From Atlantibacter sp032062175 (GTDB lineage Bacteria > Pseudomonadota > Gammaproteobacteria > Enterobacterales > Enterobacteriaceae), in assembly GCF_032062175.1 (NCBI RefSeq), contig NZ_DAMBQK010000020.1:1-64000 (forward strand): 64,000 nucleotides of DNA, in the 5' to 3' direction. Under the pieces are notes generated by a model. It did not search any database. It was not told where the DNA came from and saw only the letters and a program-made list of their open reading frames with translations. The translations under genes were made by a program, and so were the position numbers. Each line of letters begins with the position of its first letter. Positions within the stretch are counted from its first letter, which is position 1. Below, piece by piece: positions 34,458 through 41,890 of the stretch.

Positions 34458-35879
34458 TTACTGTTTGCGCGCCGCTTCATATGCCGCGAGCGTGGCGACT
34501 CGCGCCTGTTTATGTTCAACAATCGGTTGCGGGTAATCAATCGTTACCCCCTGCTTTTGCGCCCACTGCCAGGGTTGGTGCACCGCTTTACCGGGAATGT
34601 CTTGTAATTCCGGCAGCCACTGGCGCACAAAATCCCCCTGCGGGTCGAAGCGTTCACCCTGGGTGGTCGGGTTGAAAATGCGAAACCACGGTGCCGCATC
34701 ATGCCCTGTCGAGGCCACCCATTGCCAGCCGCCGTTATTGGCTGCCAGCATTCCGTCTACCAGCTGCGACATAAAATAACGTTCCCCTCGCCGCCAGTCG
34801 ATAAGTAAGTCTTTGACCAGAAAGCTGCCGGTAATCATCCGTAAACGATTATGCATCCATCCCGTGGTATTCATCTGGCGCATAGCCGCATCAACAATCG
34901 GGTAGCCGGTTTTGCCCTCGCACCAGGCGGTGAACAGCGCGTCGTCATTATTCCAGGCCACCCGGTCAGTCCAGCGGATAAACGGCTGGTAGCGGCATAA
35001 CCCGGGCCAGTACGCGAGAACATGCAGATAAAACTCACGCCAGATCAGCTCGTTAAGCCATACCGCGCCGGTCCCGCCCGACAGCGCCTCAGGATGCTCG
35101 TGCAGCAGGCGATGCAGGCACTGGCGCGGCGAGAGTACGCCAATCGCCAGCCACGGCGACACGCGGCTGGTGCCGTCAATGGCAGGATAGTCCCGTTTGT
35201 GATCATAGTCCGCTACGGGCTGGCGGCAAAACTGGCGCAGGCGGTTGAGCGCAGCGGCCTCGCCCACCGGGAATACGTCGTCGTCCAGCTCGGTTTGCGG
35301 GTAGTCGAACGGCATGAGCGGTTCCGGTGTGTCAAGCGGCCCGCTTTGCCGCACGGCGGGCGCTTTAACGCATTCCGGCAATCCCTCATGCAGCCGTTTG
35401 ATAAAGGCGCGGCTGTAGGGAGTAAACACTTTATACATCTCATGATTGCCGGTGGTGACGCTGCCGGGTGCCAGCAATACATAATCGTCAAAGCCCTGGC
35501 ACACCAGAGTATCGCCGAGACGCTTTTCCACAGCGGCATCGCGCTGGCGTTCGTTCAGTTCGTACTGGTAGTTGTAGAACAGCGCATCAACATTGTGCTC
35601 ATCGCAAAAATTTTCCAGGGCATCTACCGAGGCGGCAAAGTCATCCACCTCAAGCACCGTCAAGGGTATACCTTTTTCCGCCAGCGATTGTTGCAGAGAA
35701 TGGAGATGGGCCTGTATCCACGCCGCCTGGCGCGGTGCGAGATTGTGTTCGCGCCACTGCTGCGGGGTAGCGATAAACAGGCCCATCACCCTGGCCTCGT
35801 GGCGACGGCAGGCCGCTGCGAGCGCAAGGTTATCGTTCACGCGGAGATCGGCGCGAAACCAGACCAGATGGGTGGTCAT
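34458..35879 (-). CDS. phr: Deoxyribodipyrimidine photolyase
   Basis: Phr repairs cyclobutane pyrimidine dimers with blue light, using reduced FAD and a methenyltetrahydrofolate antenna. The 473-residue protein has the N-terminal antenna domain (HLVWFRADLRVNDNLAL) and the FAD domain with MNTTGWMHNRLRMITGSFL and DGMLAANNGGWQWVASTG, as in E. coli (472). It starts 12 bases after ybgA and is probably co-transcribed with it. Confidence 0.98.
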   Translation of the reverse strand: MTTHLVWFRADLRVNDNLALAAACRRHEARVMGLFIATPQQWREHNLAPRQAAWIQAHLHSLQQSLAEKGIPLTVLEVDDFAASVDALENFCDEHNVDALFYNYQYELNERQRDAAVEKRLGDTLVCQGFDDYVLLAPGSVTTGNHEMYKVFTPYSRAFIKRLHEGLPECVKAPAVRQSGPLDTPEPLMPFDYPQTELDDDVFPVGEAAALNRLRQFCRQPVADYDHKRDYPAIDGTSRVSPWLAIGVLSPRQCLHRLLHEHPEALSGGTGAVWLNELIWREFYLHVLAYWPGLCRYQPFIRWTDRVAWNNDDALFTAWCEGKTGYPIVDAAMRQMNTTGWMHNRLRMITGSFLVKDLLIDWRRGERYFMSQLVDGMLAANNGGWQWVASTGHDAAPWFRIFNPTTQGERFDPQGDFVRQWLPELQDIPGKAVHQPWQWAQKQGVTIDYPQPIVEHKQARVATLAAYEAARKQ

Positions 35880-35891
35880 AAAGCTCCTGAA

Positions 35892-36848
35892 TTAATTGCC
35901 ATAGCGCAGGCGCAAAGCCTCCGGGAAAGGATCGAAGTAGCGCTGCTGTTCCAGATAGCCGTCAGGATATTCCGCCAGATAATGTTTTAACAGGGTGACG
36001 GGCGCTAACAGCGGCTGGGTGCCCTGGCGATAGCGGTCAATCAGCTCTGCCAGTTCCTGGCGCTGGCGGCCATTCAGATGCGGGCGGAAATAGCCCTGGA
36101 CGTGCATCAGCACGTTGGTGTGATTACGCCGGGTGGCGTGGTAGGACATCAGCGTCATCAGGCGCTGACGGTACGCATTGAAGTACTGCTCCAGATCGTC
36201 CCATTGATCGATAGCGGCGACGAAGCGCCCCAGCTCGCGATACTGCTGCTGCGAATGAGCCAGCAGCAACAATTTATAGCGGCTGTGAAAGCCAATCAGC
36301 GCGCCCCGGGTTAGCCCCTGGGCACGCAGTTGGTTCAATTCATGGAGCGCGTAAATCCGCTCGACAAAATTTTCACGGATCGCCGGATCGTGCAGCCTTC
36401 CGTCTTCTTCCACCGGTAGCCAGGGAAAGGTCTGCATCAGGATTTCGGTAAAAATTCCGCGCCCGGCTTTGCGGTTGTTTTTGCCGTCTTTGTCATACAC
36501 CCGTACCCGCTCCATCCCGCAGCTGGGCGATTTGGCGCAGACAATATAGCCGCAAAGGTGGGAAAGGCGCGCGATGCGCTGATGGGAGAATTCCGCCATA
36601 TCGGCCGTTAAATCCCCTTCTCGCTTATCGCTAAAGCGCAGCGAAATATCACCCGTGTCGTCTTTGACTAAGCGCAGCGCAGGTCGCGGCACCGGTAGAC
36701 CAATCGCCATCTCCGGGCAGACCGGCTCATAACGAACCCACGGAGATAAATCTTCCACCGCGAAAGCGAGCCGTTTGTGGCCGCCGTCGAAACGCACTTT
36801 TTCCCCGGACAAACAGGCGCTGATACCAACCGGGATTTTCTCGTCCAT
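35892..36848 (-). CDS. ybgA: YbgA family protein, DUF523 + DUF1722
   Basis: The 318 residues hold two domains. About 1-145 is DUF523, with the conserved cysteines in GISACLSGEKVRFDGGHKR, VCPEMAIGLPVPR and VCAKSPSCGMERV, a pattern suggesting metal or Fe-S binding. About 195-310 is DUF1722 with HSRYKLLLLAHSQQQYRELGR, TNVLMHVQGYFRPHLNGRQR and a C-terminal LEQQRYFDPFPEALRLRYG. E. coli K-12 YbgA is, as I recall, only about 169 residues. Its position before phr is conserved; a link to repair is only suggested by that. Confidence 0.92.
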   Translation of the reverse strand: MDEKIPVGISACLSGEKVRFDGGHKRLAFAVEDLSPWVRYEPVCPEMAIGLPVPRPALRLVKDDTGDISLRFSDKREGDLTADMAEFSHQRIARLSHLCGYIVCAKSPSCGMERVRVYDKDGKNNRKAGRGIFTEILMQTFPWLPVEEDGRLHDPAIRENFVERIYALHELNQLRAQGLTRGALIGFHSRYKLLLLAHSQQQYRELGRFVAAIDQWDDLEQYFNAYRQRLMTLMSYHATRRNHTNVLMHVQGYFRPHLNGRQRQELAELIDRYRQGTQPLLAPVTLLKHYLAEYPDGYLEQQRYFDPFPEALRLRYGN

Positions 36849-36922
36849 AGCTACTCCTTACTGATGCGTGAAGTAAGTGTAGCAATTTTGTTTACTGGTT
36901 ATCTCCAGGTTGCAGACATAAA

Positions 36923-36948
36923 AAAACCGCCGAACAATCGGCGGTTTT
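36923..36948 (-). terminator. Terminator after ybfA
   Basis: AAAACCGCCGA (36923-36933) and TCGGCGGTTTT (36938-36948) form an 11-bp stem with loop ACAA. On the minus strand TTTTTTT follows. It sits 17 bases after the ybfA stop and insulates ybgA-phr from upstream read-through. Confidence 0.9.
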
Positions 36949-36964
36949 CTCAGTAACATGGCGA

Positions 36965-37171
36965 TCAATAAAAATCGCTGGCGGCGGCTTCAGACTGGGC
37001 CATCCATACCGGTTTTTCACTGGTTTTCGACCAGACGCGGTGCAGGTAGCTGTAGAAGCGCGCGCGGTCTTTCCACAGCAGCATCACCGGCAGCGCAACG
37101 ATGCCTGCCACGATGACCAGAGCGCGACGCAGGAAGACCTGATGCGCAGGATATTTTTTGTATAAAGACAT
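36965..37171 (-). CDS. ybfA: Small membrane-associated protein YbfA (DUF2517)
   Basis: From ATG 37171, preceded by GGGGAG, the product is 68 residues, as in E. coli YbfA. A hydrophobic segment (VIVAGIVALPVMLLW, about 17-31) is followed by the conserved WKDRARFYSYLHRVWSKTSEKP and ends in DFY. The function is unknown; position divergent to kdpF is conserved in enterobacteria. A 12-codon upstream extension is rejected. Confidence 0.9.
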   Translation of the reverse strand: MSLYKKYPAHQVFLRRALVIVAGIVALPVMLLWKDRARFYSYLHRVWSKTSEKPVWMAQSEAAASDFY

Positions 37172-37370
37172 AAGTTTCTCCCCTTTTAGCTGACCGGTAA
37201 TATTCACCGGGAATCTGTATCTGATGAAAATAGTACCGTTTTGGCTGTAATTTTACTACTCCTCCGACCACTTAAATCACCAGAAACACCGATCTTTACA
37301 TTTCTCTCTGTAATTAAGTTACGGGATGGTTAAATTTTTACTAACCATTAGTTAAATAATGGTCTTTTCG

Positions 37371-37400
37371 ATTTTTATACTTTTTTTACACCTGCCGGGC
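37371..37400 (+). promoter_or_regulatory. kdpFABC promoter region with KdpE-binding sequence
   Basis: ATTTTTATACTTTTTTTACA followed by CCTGCCGGGC (37371-37400) closely matches the sequence I know as the KdpE target before E. coli kdpF. It lies about 75 bases upstream of the kdpF start. The rest of the roughly 300-base ybfA-kdpF gap is AT-rich with no further element I can name. Confidence 0.7.
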
Positions 37401-37472
37401 CGTTTTTTTACGACATCTTTGCACGCCAATTTTTACCCTTGATGCATTCCTGTTTCCCAATGGAGGTGGATC

Positions 37473-37562
37473 GTGAGTGCAGGTGTAATGGCCGGCGTGG
37501 TGCTGGTATTTCTGTTAATCGGCTATCTGATTTATGCCCTGATTAACGCGGAGGCATTCTGA
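37473..37562 (+). CDS. kdpF: K+-transporting ATPase small subunit KdpF
   Basis: KdpF is a 29-residue single-helix peptide that stabilises the KdpABC complex in the inner membrane. GTG 37473 follows GGAGG at good spacing. The peptide reads (M)SAGVMAGVVLVFLLIGYL and continues to INAEAF, nearly the E. coli sequence. Its TGA stop overlaps the kdpA ATG (TGATG). Confidence 0.96.
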   Translation: MSAGVMAGVVLVFLLIGYLIYALINAEAF

Positions 37563-39238
37563 TGGCTTCCAGCGCGTTTTTACTGATTGGCGGTTTTATC
37601 GTCGTGCTGATGGCACTGGCGAAGCCGTTATCCACCCTGCTTGCCAGGCTGATCGAGGGGCGGCCGTTGCCAGTAGTTGGCCGAGTTGACGCGATACTTT
37701 GGCCGCTGTGCGGTATTCGTAACGAGGAGATGAACTGGCGGCAATATCTGCTGGCGATCCTGACGTTTAACCTGTTGGGTCTGGCGGTATTGATTGCGTT
37801 GTTAATGACGCAGGGGCATTTGCCGTTAAATCCGCAAGGCTTTCCGGGGATGTCGTGGGATCTGGCGCTGAATACCGCCGTCAGTTTCGTGGCGAATACC
37901 AACTGGCAGGCGTATGCCGGGGAAAGTACGCTCAGCTACTTAAGCCAGATGGCCGGGCTGGCGGTGCAGAATTTCCTCTCTGCCGCCAGTGGGATCGCCG
38001 TGGTGTTTGCCCTGATCCGCGCATTCTCGCGCCATTCCACCACACTGCTGGGTAACGCCTGGCAGGATCTTACCCGCATCACGCTGTGGGTGCTGTTCCC
38101 GCTGTCACTGGTGCTGGCGCTGCTGTTTATCCAGCAGGGGGTACTCCAGAACTTCTCAGACTACTTGCCGATGACCTCACTGGAAGGCGTACAGCACGTT
38201 TTGCCGATGGGGCCGGTGGCTTCACAGGAAGCGATCAAACTACTGGGCACTAACGGCGGCGGCTTCTTTAACGCCAACTCCTCGCATCCGTTTGAAAACC
38301 CCACCGCGATCACCAATTTTGCCCAGATGCTGGCGATTTTCCTGATCCCGGCGGCGCTGTGCATGGCGTTTGGCGAAGCAGTAGGCGATCGCCGCCAGGG
38401 CCGGGCGATCCTCTGCACCATGACGCTGATCTTTGTGGTGTGCGCGGCGGCGGTGATGTGGGCGGAAACCCAGGGCAACCCACACCTGGTGGCGTTCGGG
38501 GCCGATAGCGCCATCAATATGGAAGGCAAAGAGAGCCGTTTCGGCATCCTTGCCAGCAGCCTGTATGCGGTGGTGACCACGGCGGCGTCCTGCGGGGCGG
38601 TGAACGCGATGCACGATTCGCTTACCGCGCTGGGCGGCATGGTGCCGCTATGGCTGATGCAAATTGGTGAAGTGGTGTTCGGCGGCGTCGGCTCCGGGCT
38701 GTACGGCATGCTGCTGTTTGTGTTGCTGGCGGTGTTTATCGCCGGGCTGATGATTGGCCGCACGCCGGAATATCTGGGCAAAAAAATTGACGTCCCGGAG
38801 ATGAAGCTTACCGCGCTGGCGATTCTGGTCACGCCCGCCCTGGTGTTACTCGGCAGCGCACTGGCGATGATGACCGACGCCGGACGTAGCGCCATGCTCA
38901 ACCCCGGCCCGCACGGGTTTAGCGAGGTGCTGTATGCCGTCTCCTCCGCCGCCAACAACAACGGCAGCGCCTTTGCCGGGCTGAGCGCCAACACCCCGTT
39001 CTGGAACGTGCTGCTCGCCGCCTGCATGTGGCTGGGCCGCTTCCTGGTGATTATCCCGGTGATGGCGATTGCCGGTTCGCTGGTGGAGAAAAAATCCCAA
39101 CCCGCCACCGTTGGCACCCTGCCCACACACGGCGCGCTGTTTATCGGTCTGCTGACCGGCACCGTGCTGCTGGTGGGCGCGTTGACCTTTATCCCTGCCC
39201 TGGCCCTCGGCCCGGTGGCGGATCACTTTATTCAATAA
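37562..39238 (+). CDS. kdpA: K+-transporting ATPase subunit A (potassium-selective channel subunit)
   Basis: KdpA is a superfamily-of-K+-transporter subunit that takes up K+ with micromolar affinity. The 558 residues (E. coli 557) have about ten membrane helices and the four pore-loop regions, for example NTNWQAYAGES, GTNGGGFFNANSSHPFENP, TTAASCGAVNAMHDSL and SSAANNNGSAFAGL, whose glycines form the selectivity filter. It is the first large gene of kdpFABCDE. Confidence 0.98.
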   Translation: MASSAFLLIGGFIVVLMALAKPLSTLLARLIEGRPLPVVGRVDAILWPLCGIRNEEMNWRQYLLAILTFNLLGLAVLIALLMTQGHLPLNPQGFPGMSWDLALNTAVSFVANTNWQAYAGESTLSYLSQMAGLAVQNFLSAASGIAVVFALIRAFSRHSTTLLGNAWQDLTRITLWVLFPLSLVLALLFIQQGVLQNFSDYLPMTSLEGVQHVLPMGPVASQEAIKLLGTNGGGFFNANSSHPFENPTAITNFAQMLAIFLIPAALCMAFGEAVGDRRQGRAILCTMTLIFVVCAAAVMWAETQGNPHLVAFGADSAINMEGKESRFGILASSLYAVVTTAASCGAVNAMHDSLTALGGMVPLWLMQIGEVVFGGVGSGLYGMLLFVLLAVFIAGLMIGRTPEYLGKKIDVPEMKLTALAILVTPALVLLGSALAMMTDAGRSAMLNPGPHGFSEVLYAVSSAANNNGSAFAGLSANTPFWNVLLAACMWLGRFLVIIPVMAIAGSLVEKKSQPATVGTLPTHGALFIGLLTGTVLLVGALTFIPALALGPVADHFIQ

Positions 39239-39256
39239 TCTTGCGGAGAGCGATTC

Positions 39257-41305
39257 ATGAGTCGTAAGACGCTGGCCCTGTTCGATAGCGCGTTGCTTCG
39301 CCATGCCATGATTGACGCCGTTATCAAGCTTAACCCGCGCGCCCAGTGGCGCAATCCGGTGATGTTTATCGTCTGGCTCGGCAGCCTGTTAACTACCGTG
39401 CTGGCGGTGGCGATGGCGGTGGGCGCGCTGAACGGCAGTGCCGGATTTACTGGGATCATCAGCCTGTGGCTGTGGTTTACCGTGCTGTTCGCCAACGTGG
39501 CGGAAGCACTGGCGGAAGGCCGCAGCAAAGCCCAGGCCAACAGCCTGAAAGGGGTGCAGAAAACCGCATGGGCCCGCAAACTGCGTGCGCCGCACCATGA
39601 CGCGCAGCGGGATAAAATCCCCGCCGCCGAACTGCGCAAAGGCGACCTGGTATACGTGGAAGCGGGCGATATTATCCCCTGCGACGGCGAGGTAGTGGAA
39701 GGCGGCGCGTCGGTGGATGAGAGCGCCATTACCGGTGAATCCGCGCCGGTTATCCGCGAATCCGGCGGCGATTTCGCCTCGGTTACCGGCGGCACGCGCA
39801 TTCTGTCCGACTGGCTGGTGATCGAATGCAGCGTTAATCCGGGGGAAACGTTCCTCGACCGGATGATCGCCATGGTGGAGGGCGCGCAGCGCCGTAAAAC
39901 GCCCAACGAAATTGCGCTGACCATCTTACTGGTGGCGCTAACGCTGGTGTTTTTGCTGGCGACCGCAACCCTGTGGCCATTCTCCGCCTGGGCGGGGAAC
40001 GCCGTAAGCGTAACGGTTCTGGTGGCGCTGCTGGTGTGCCTGATCCCGACCACCATCGGCGGGCTGCTGTCAGCGATTGGCGTCGCCGGGATGAGCCGGA
40101 TGCTGGGCGCGAACGTGATCGCCACCAGCGGGCGCGCGGTTGAAGCCGCAGGCGACGTGGATGTGCTGCTGTTGGACAAAACCGGCACCATCACGCTGGG
40201 CAACCGCCAGGCATCAGAGTTTCTTCCTGCGCCGGGCGTGGGCGAGCACACCCTTGCCGACGCGGCGCAACTGGCGTCGCTGGCGGATGAAACCCCGGAA
40301 GGCCGCAGCATCGTGATCCTCGCCAAACAGCGTTTTAATCTGCGCGAGCGCGACGTACAAACCCTGCAAGCCACCTTTGTGCCCTTTACCGCCCAGACCC
40401 GGATGAGCGGAATTAACCTCCAACAGCGGATGATCCGTAAAGGCTCGGTGGATGCGGTGCGCCGCCATGTTGAAGCCAACGGCGGGCACTTCCCGGCGGC
40501 AGTGGAAGGCCTGGTGGAAAACGTAGCGCGTACCGGCGGGACGCCGCTGGTGGTCGCTGAAAACGCCAACGTGTTAGGCGTCATCGCCCTGAAAGATATC
40601 GTTAAAGGCGGGATCAAAGAGCGTTTTGCCGAACTGCGCAAAATGGGCATCAAAACCGTGATGATCACCGGGGATAACCGGCTGACCGCCGCCGCGATTG
40701 CCGCCGAAGCGGGGGTCGATGATTTCCTGGCGGAAGCGACGCCGGAAGCCAAGCTGTCGCTGATCCGCCAGTACCAGAGCCAGGGCCGTTTAGTGGCAAT
40801 GACCGGCGACGGCACCAACGACGCTCCAGCGCTGGCGCAGGCCGATGTGGCGGTCGCCATGAACTCCGGCACCCAGGCGGCGAAGGAAGCGGGCAACATG
40901 GTGGACCTGGATTCCAACCCCACCAAGCTGATTGAAGTGGTGCATATCGGCAAACAGATGCTGATGACCCGTGGCTCGCTCACCACTTTTAGCATCGCCA
41001 ACGACGTCGCCAAATACTTCGCGATTATTCCTGCGGCCTTTGCCGTGACCTATCCGCAGCTTAACGCGCTTAACGTGATGCATTTGCACTCCCCCGCATC
41101 GGCCATTCTGAGTGCGGTGATTTTCAACGCCCTAATCATTATTTTCCTGATCCCGCTGGCGCTGAAAGGGGTGAGCTACAAACCGCTCAGCGCCGCCGCG
41201 ATGCTGCGCCGCAACCTGTGGATCTACGGTCTGGGTGGGTTGCTGGTGCCGTTTATCGGCATCAAGCTCATCGATTTATTGCTGACGGCTTTTGGCCTGG
41301 TGTAA
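39257..41305 (+). CDS. kdpB: K+-transporting P-type ATPase subunit B
   Basis: KdpB hydrolyses ATP to drive K+ import. The 682-residue chain has the phosphorylated Asp307 in LLLDKTGTIT, the actuator motif TGES at 159-162 (Ser162 is the inhibitory phosphorylation site at high K+), the hinge TGDGTNDAPALAQADV, and the membrane motif CLIPTTIGGLLSAIG. Same length as E. coli KdpB. It begins 18 bases after kdpA. Confidence 0.98.
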   Translation: MSRKTLALFDSALLRHAMIDAVIKLNPRAQWRNPVMFIVWLGSLLTTVLAVAMAVGALNGSAGFTGIISLWLWFTVLFANVAEALAEGRSKAQANSLKGVQKTAWARKLRAPHHDAQRDKIPAAELRKGDLVYVEAGDIIPCDGEVVEGGASVDESAITGESAPVIRESGGDFASVTGGTRILSDWLVIECSVNPGETFLDRMIAMVEGAQRRKTPNEIALTILLVALTLVFLLATATLWPFSAWAGNAVSVTVLVALLVCLIPTTIGGLLSAIGVAGMSRMLGANVIATSGRAVEAAGDVDVLLLDKTGTITLGNRQASEFLPAPGVGEHTLADAAQLASLADETPEGRSIVILAKQRFNLRERDVQTLQATFVPFTAQTRMSGINLQQRMIRKGSVDAVRRHVEANGGHFPAAVEGLVENVARTGGTPLVVAENANVLGVIALKDIVKGGIKERFAELRKMGIKTVMITGDNRLTAAAIAAEAGVDDFLAEATPEAKLSLIRQYQSQGRLVAMTGDGTNDAPALAQADVAVAMNSGTQAAKEAGNMVDLDSNPTKLIEVVHIGKQMLMTRGSLTTFSIANDVAKYFAIIPAAFAVTYPQLNALNVMHLHSPASAILSAVIFNALIIIFLIPLALKGVSYKPLSAAAMLRRNLWIYGLGGLLVPFIGIKLIDLLLTAFGLV

Positions 41306-41315
41306 GGAGAAAAAG

Positions 41316-41888
41316 ATGTCAATGTTACGTCCGGGTATCGTTTTATTGCTGTTACTGACGCTGATCACCGGCGGCGTTTATCCACTGTTAACCACCCTGC
41401 TGGGACAATGGTGGTTCGCCGATAAGGCGGCTGGCTCGCTGATTTATCAGCACGATCAATTGCGGGGTTCGCGGTTAATCGGCCAGGATTTTACCCAGCC
41501 GGGATATTTTCAGGGCCGCCCTTCTGCCACCGCAGAAACGCCCTATAATCCTCAGGCATCGGGGGGCAGCAACCTTGCCGCCAGCAACCCTGAACTGGAT
41601 AAACTGATTGCCGCGCGCGTCGCGGCATTACGGGCCGCGAACCCGAACGCCAGCCCGGCGGTGCCGGTAGACCTGCTGACGGCCTCGTCGAGCGGCCTGG
41701 ATTACGGGATATCGCCCGAGGCGGCTGAGTGGCAGATCCCCCGCGTCGCCGCTGCCCGCGAGCTGAGCGCGGAAACCGTCGCCCGGCTGGTGAAGGCCCA
41801 TACCTCAACGCCGTTAATCGGGTTTCTCGGCAAACCGGTCGTCAACGTGCTGGAGCTGAACCTGGCGCTGGATGCTAATAAGGACTAA
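41316..41888 (+). CDS. kdpC: K+-transporting ATPase subunit C
   Basis: KdpC is the one-helix accessory subunit of KdpFABC. ATG 41316, preceded by AAGGAG, gives 190 residues, the E. coli length; an eight-codon extension overlapping kdpB is rejected. After the membrane helix (about 8-26) come GQDFTQPGYFQGRPSATAE, YNPQASGGSNLAASNPELDK and DYGISPEAAEWQIPRVA, the family core. It is 2 bases before kdpD. Confidence 0.97.
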   Translation: MSMLRPGIVLLLLLTLITGGVYPLLTTLLGQWWFADKAAGSLIYQHDQLRGSRLIGQDFTQPGYFQGRPSATAETPYNPQASGGSNLAASNPELDKLIAARVAALRAANPNASPAVPVDLLTASSSGLDYGISPEAAEWQIPRVAAARELSAETVARLVKAHTSTPLIGFLGKPVVNVLELNLALDANKD

Positions 41889-41890
41889 AG

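Noticed and set aside
38161..39162. 333-residue frame on the minus strand
   Set aside because: Antisense shadow of kdpA; no family features.
39232..41013. 593-residue frame on the minus strand
   Set aside because: Shadow of kdpB with Ser/Thr/Arg-rich composition; kdpB itself is fully conserved with catalytic motifs.
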